A stretch of 64,000 nucleotides of DNA, taken from Hybos culiciformis (lineage: Eukaryota > Arthropoda > Insecta > Diptera > Hybotidae). How positions within the stretch are numbered: position 1 is the first letter of the stretch; the number at the start of each line of letters is the position of its first letter. Below the pieces are notes generated by a model, which was not told where the DNA came from, did not search any database, and saw nothing but the letters and a program-made list of their open reading frames with translations. Shown here piece by piece: positions 61,725-64,000 of the stretch. Location: contig OZ023273.1 of the NCBI GenBank assembly GCA_964007475.1, positions 143,379,308 to 143,443,307 on the forward strand, read 5' to 3'. A program made the translations under genes and the position numbers.

Positions 61725-64000
61725 ATGTCCATTTTTGGAAGTGTGTCAAAATTTGACCATAAAGGCAATGATTGGAGTATTTTTAAAAGTCAACTGAACA
61801 ACTTTTTTCTGGCAAATGGTTTAGAGGATGCTAAATATGCGGCAAAAAAGAAAGCTTTAACTGAGGATTCTTACAAATTGTTGTCTAATTTACTTCACCC
61901 GTTTAAATTAGAAGATGAGGATTCAAACTTAACAAAATTATTAGCAACCATGGACAAACACTTTAAACCAACGGTGTCGGGATTCGCTGAAAGAAATAAA
62001 TTTTATGCAGCGAAACGAGAAAATAATGAAACTTTGCAAGAATGGGCTGCACGAGTTAAAACGTTAGCAGTTAATTGCAGTTTTAATAATAGCCTAGAAA
62101 CAGTAGTATTGGACAAATTTGTGACGGGTTTAGATCAAGGTCCAATAAAAGACAAGCTGTTTTTAGAAGATGTATCAAAATTAACATTTGAGAAAGCAAT
62201 GAATATAGCCCAAAGTGTGGAATGTGTTCGTCAACAATATTCTACGGTAAACATTAAGCAGGAACCTAGTGGACTTTATCGAATGGAACAGAATCGTAAC
62301 AACAACCAAAAGAAACATGAAGCACGTAATAATGGAAGTACTAAAAAACAAGTTTGTATAGTCTGTGGGTATACTAACCACACAGAAGGTACTTGTAAGT
62401 TTAAAAATTATCGTTGTAAAATTTGCAAAACTAAAGGTCATTTAAAAAAAATGTGCCCTAACAAAAATAAAAATTCTAGTAACACTGTATCTAATAATTA
62501 TTTAGAAAATAGCGATTTGAGTTTATATAATATGTGTAATGAAAATATTTTAAATACTTTTAGGCCAATCAAAACAAAAGTGGTAGTGAACCATATTCCT
62601 ATGATCATGGAAGTAGATTCCGGTGCGACTTACACGGTAATGTCACATAAAACATTCATGGAAAAGTTTAATAAGGTGAAACTGGAAAAAGTAAGTTACA
62701 CATTAAAAAACTACGATAACTCAGAAGTCAAACCACTAGGAGTTTGTAAGATGCTTTTTTCTTGTTTGGATAAACAAAAGTACATTGACGTCGTTATTAT
62801 TAAAAATGGAGGTCCACCGTTATTAGGCAGAAATTTTTTACGAGAATTTAATGTGGAATTCAATATTCCAACGATAAATTTTTTAGATAGTTCTATTCAA
62901 CAAGACTACACGAATAAAATCGTAAACAAATTCGCGGATGTTTTTTCGAAAGAAATAGGTACTTTCAATAAGGGTTACGTCACTTTAACACTAAAAGATA
63001 ATGCAGTTCCAAAATTTTTTAAACCACGACCAATTCCATTCTCCTTGAAGGAGAAAGTTGAAAATGAAATTGGTAAATTAGTCAATTTAAAAATATTGGA
63101 ACCAGTAAGCTATAGCGAATGGGGAACGCCAATTGTCCCAGTGTTAAAGAAAAATGGTGAAGTTCGTATCTGCGGGGATTACAAGGTAACATTGAATCCT
63201 AACCTTATAATAGATCAGTATCCATTACCGAAAATCGAGGAGTTATTTTCCAGATTTCAGGGCGGTAAAATTTTTTCGAAATTGGATATGTCAATGGCAT
63301 ATCAACAATTATTACTTGATGAAAAATCTAGAAAATTAACCACTATCTCCACTACAAAAGGGTTATTTCAATATAATCGATTGGTTTATGGTGTGGCACC
63401 AGCTGCGGCAATTTTTCAAAAAACTATGGAAAGTCTATTGTCAGGAATAGAAGGAGTAGAAGTTTTCATAGACGACATTGGTATCACAGCCAATAATCTT
63501 GAAAACCATATGAAAGTTTTAAATAAAGTATTGAATATTATTAGGGATTCCGGTCTAAAGTTAGCAAAAGAAAAATGTGAATTCTTTCAAAAATCTATAA
63601 ATTATTTGGGTCACATAATAGACGAAAATGGTCTCCACCCTTGTCCAAAAAAAATAGAAAGTATTAACAAAATCAAATATCCTTCAAATTTAATAGAGTT
63701 ACAATCTTTTTTAGGTGTTGTGAATTTCTATAGGAAATTTTATCCAAATGTAGCAACAGTATGTGCTCCTTTTTATGAATTATTAAAAAAAGAAAATACA
63801 TTTCGTTGGACAGACGATCATAGTAAAATTATGGACAAAGTCAAAACGGAACTATGTTCCGCTAAGACGTTAGCTCATTTCGATCCTACCCTTATAACTA
63901 AGTTGACAGTAGATGCAAGCCCTGTGGGATTAGGTGCTTGTTTATCGGTAGTATGTTCAAAAGGAATAGAAAAACCGGTCGAATTTGCTTCAAGAAAATT
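61725..64000 (+). CDS. Gag-Pol polyprotein of Gypsy element 2 (partial, open at the window edge)
   Basis: The frame is open from ATG at 61725 for 758 codons with no stop or frameshift. Gag has a capsid-like region (about 1-190) and two CCHC zinc knuckles starting at Cys211 and Cys231, typical of nucleocapsid RNA binding. Protease has the canonical VDSGA (Asp298), followed by LLGRNFL. Reverse transcriptase shows EWGTPIVPVLKKNG, the ICGDYK region and catalytic FIDD (Asp583-584). RNase H begins with VDASPVGLG (Asp730). The ATG is chosen because it opens the frame right after the A-rich leader and gives a normal Gag N terminus. Gag and Pol lie in a single frame. Integrase should follow beyond the window. 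Confidence 0.93.
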   Translation, partial: MSIFGSVSKFDHKGNDWSIFKSQLNNFFLANGLEDAKYAAKKKALTEDSYKLLSNLLHPFKLEDEDSNLTKLLATMDKHFKPTVSGFAERNKFYAAKRENNETLQEWAARVKTLAVNCSFNNSLETVVLDKFVTGLDQGPIKDKLFLEDVSKLTFEKAMNIAQSVECVRQQYSTVNIKQEPSGLYRMEQNRNNNQKKHEARNNGSTKKQVCIVCGYTNHTEGTCKFKNYRCKICKTKGHLKKMCPNKNKNSSNTVSNNYLENSDLSLYNMCNENILNTFRPIKTKVVVNHIPMIMEVDSGATYTVMSHKTFMEKFNKVKLEKVSYTLKNYDNSEVKPLGVCKMLFSCLDKQKYIDVVIIKNGGPPLLGRNFLREFNVEFNIPTINFLDSSIQQDYTNKIVNKFADVFSKEIGTFNKGYVTLTLKDNAVPKFFKPRPIPFSLKEKVENEIGKLVNLKILEPVSYSEWGTPIVPVLKKNGEVRICGDYKVTLNPNLIIDQYPLPKIEELFSRFQGGKIFSKLDMSMAYQQLLLDEKSRKLTTISTTKGLFQYNRLVYGVAPAAAIFQKTMESLLSGIEGVEVFIDDIGITANNLENHMKVLNKVLNIIRDSGLKLAKEKCEFFQKSINYLGHIIDENGLHPCPKKIESINKIKYPSNLIELQSFLGVVNFYRKFYPNVATVCAPFYELLKKENTFRWTDDHSKIMDKVKTELCSAKTLAHFDPTLITKLTVDASPVGLGACLSVVCSKGIEKPVEFASRK

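Larger units (their letters stand above)
61507..64000 (+). mobile_element. Ty3/Gypsy LTR retrotransposon (element 2), 5' part, runs off the window
   Basis: A short LTR, a primer-binding site and an open gag-pol frame are visible. The rest of pol and the 3' LTR lie beyond position 64000. Protease, reverse transcriptase and the start of RNase H are recognisable. The proteins and LTR differ from element 1, so it is a separate lineage. The copy looks intact as far as it can be read. Confidence 0.88.

Noticed and set aside
62181..62441. 86-codon minus-strand ORF
   Set aside because: It is antisense to the zinc-knuckle region of Gypsy element 2 gag and has no family resemblance.
1..64000. CRISPR arrays, bacterial operons, phage or prokaryotic defence systems
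   Set aside because: The repeats seen are transposon ends, tandem duplications and microsatellites; host coding genes are eukaryotic in structure.

Overview
The window is very AT-rich eukaryotic DNA, by eye roughly three quarters A+T. It has spliced genes with GT..AG introns, poly(T)/poly(A) runs and TA microsatellites, and many class I and class II transposons. Gene content (a NIM1-type protein kinase, a BTB-kelch protein, Ty3/Gypsy elements) and the transposon mix point to an arthropod, most likely an insect. I cannot name the species. There is no bacterial-type feature such as an operon, CRISPR array or phage.

Layout. (1) 1-11.1 kb: seven 3' exons (2503-11064, + strand) of a NIM1-family AMPK-related Ser/Thr kinase. 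The 5' end lies left of the window and the protein ends in a polybasic stretch plus a CaaX-like tetrapeptide. (2) 11.1-28 kb: a long gene desert with microsatellites, a possible hAT terminus at about 24.3 kb and a nearly perfect 576-bp tandem duplication at 25.4-26.6 kb. (3) 28.2-29.9 kb, minus strand: an intronless BTB-BACK-kelch gene broken by one frameshift in a homopolymer. (4) 30.9-40.8 kb: a transposon cluster. It holds a TA-flanked MITE, a second TIR element split by a complete Ty3/Gypsy retrotransposon (near-identical LTRs, gag-pol interrupted by one in-frame stop), and a hAT element with a perfect 8-bp target duplication that itself carries a fold-back MITE. (5) 44-49.4 kb: a tRNA-derived SINE-like copy, an unexplained higher-GC ORF, a second member of the 30.9-kb MITE family, and two sister TTAA-flanked TIR elements in the same orientation. 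(6) 52.9-54.8 kb: a non-autonomous hAT element with an 8-bp target duplication, filled with tandem palindromes and T/G tracts. (7) 61.5-64.0 kb: the 5' part of a second, different Ty3/Gypsy element whose gag-pol frame stays open to the window edge.

The host genes show no functional link to each other. The main story is of two host genes in a desert repeatedly colonised by cut-and-paste and LTR elements, with several insertions nested in one another. I found no convincing new multi-gene system. The most distinctive observations are the internally repetitive hAT element, the paired TTAA elements, the hairpin MITE families, a SAP-like domain at the N terminus of the Gypsy Gag, the CaaX-like end of the kinase and the single-base break in the kelch gene.
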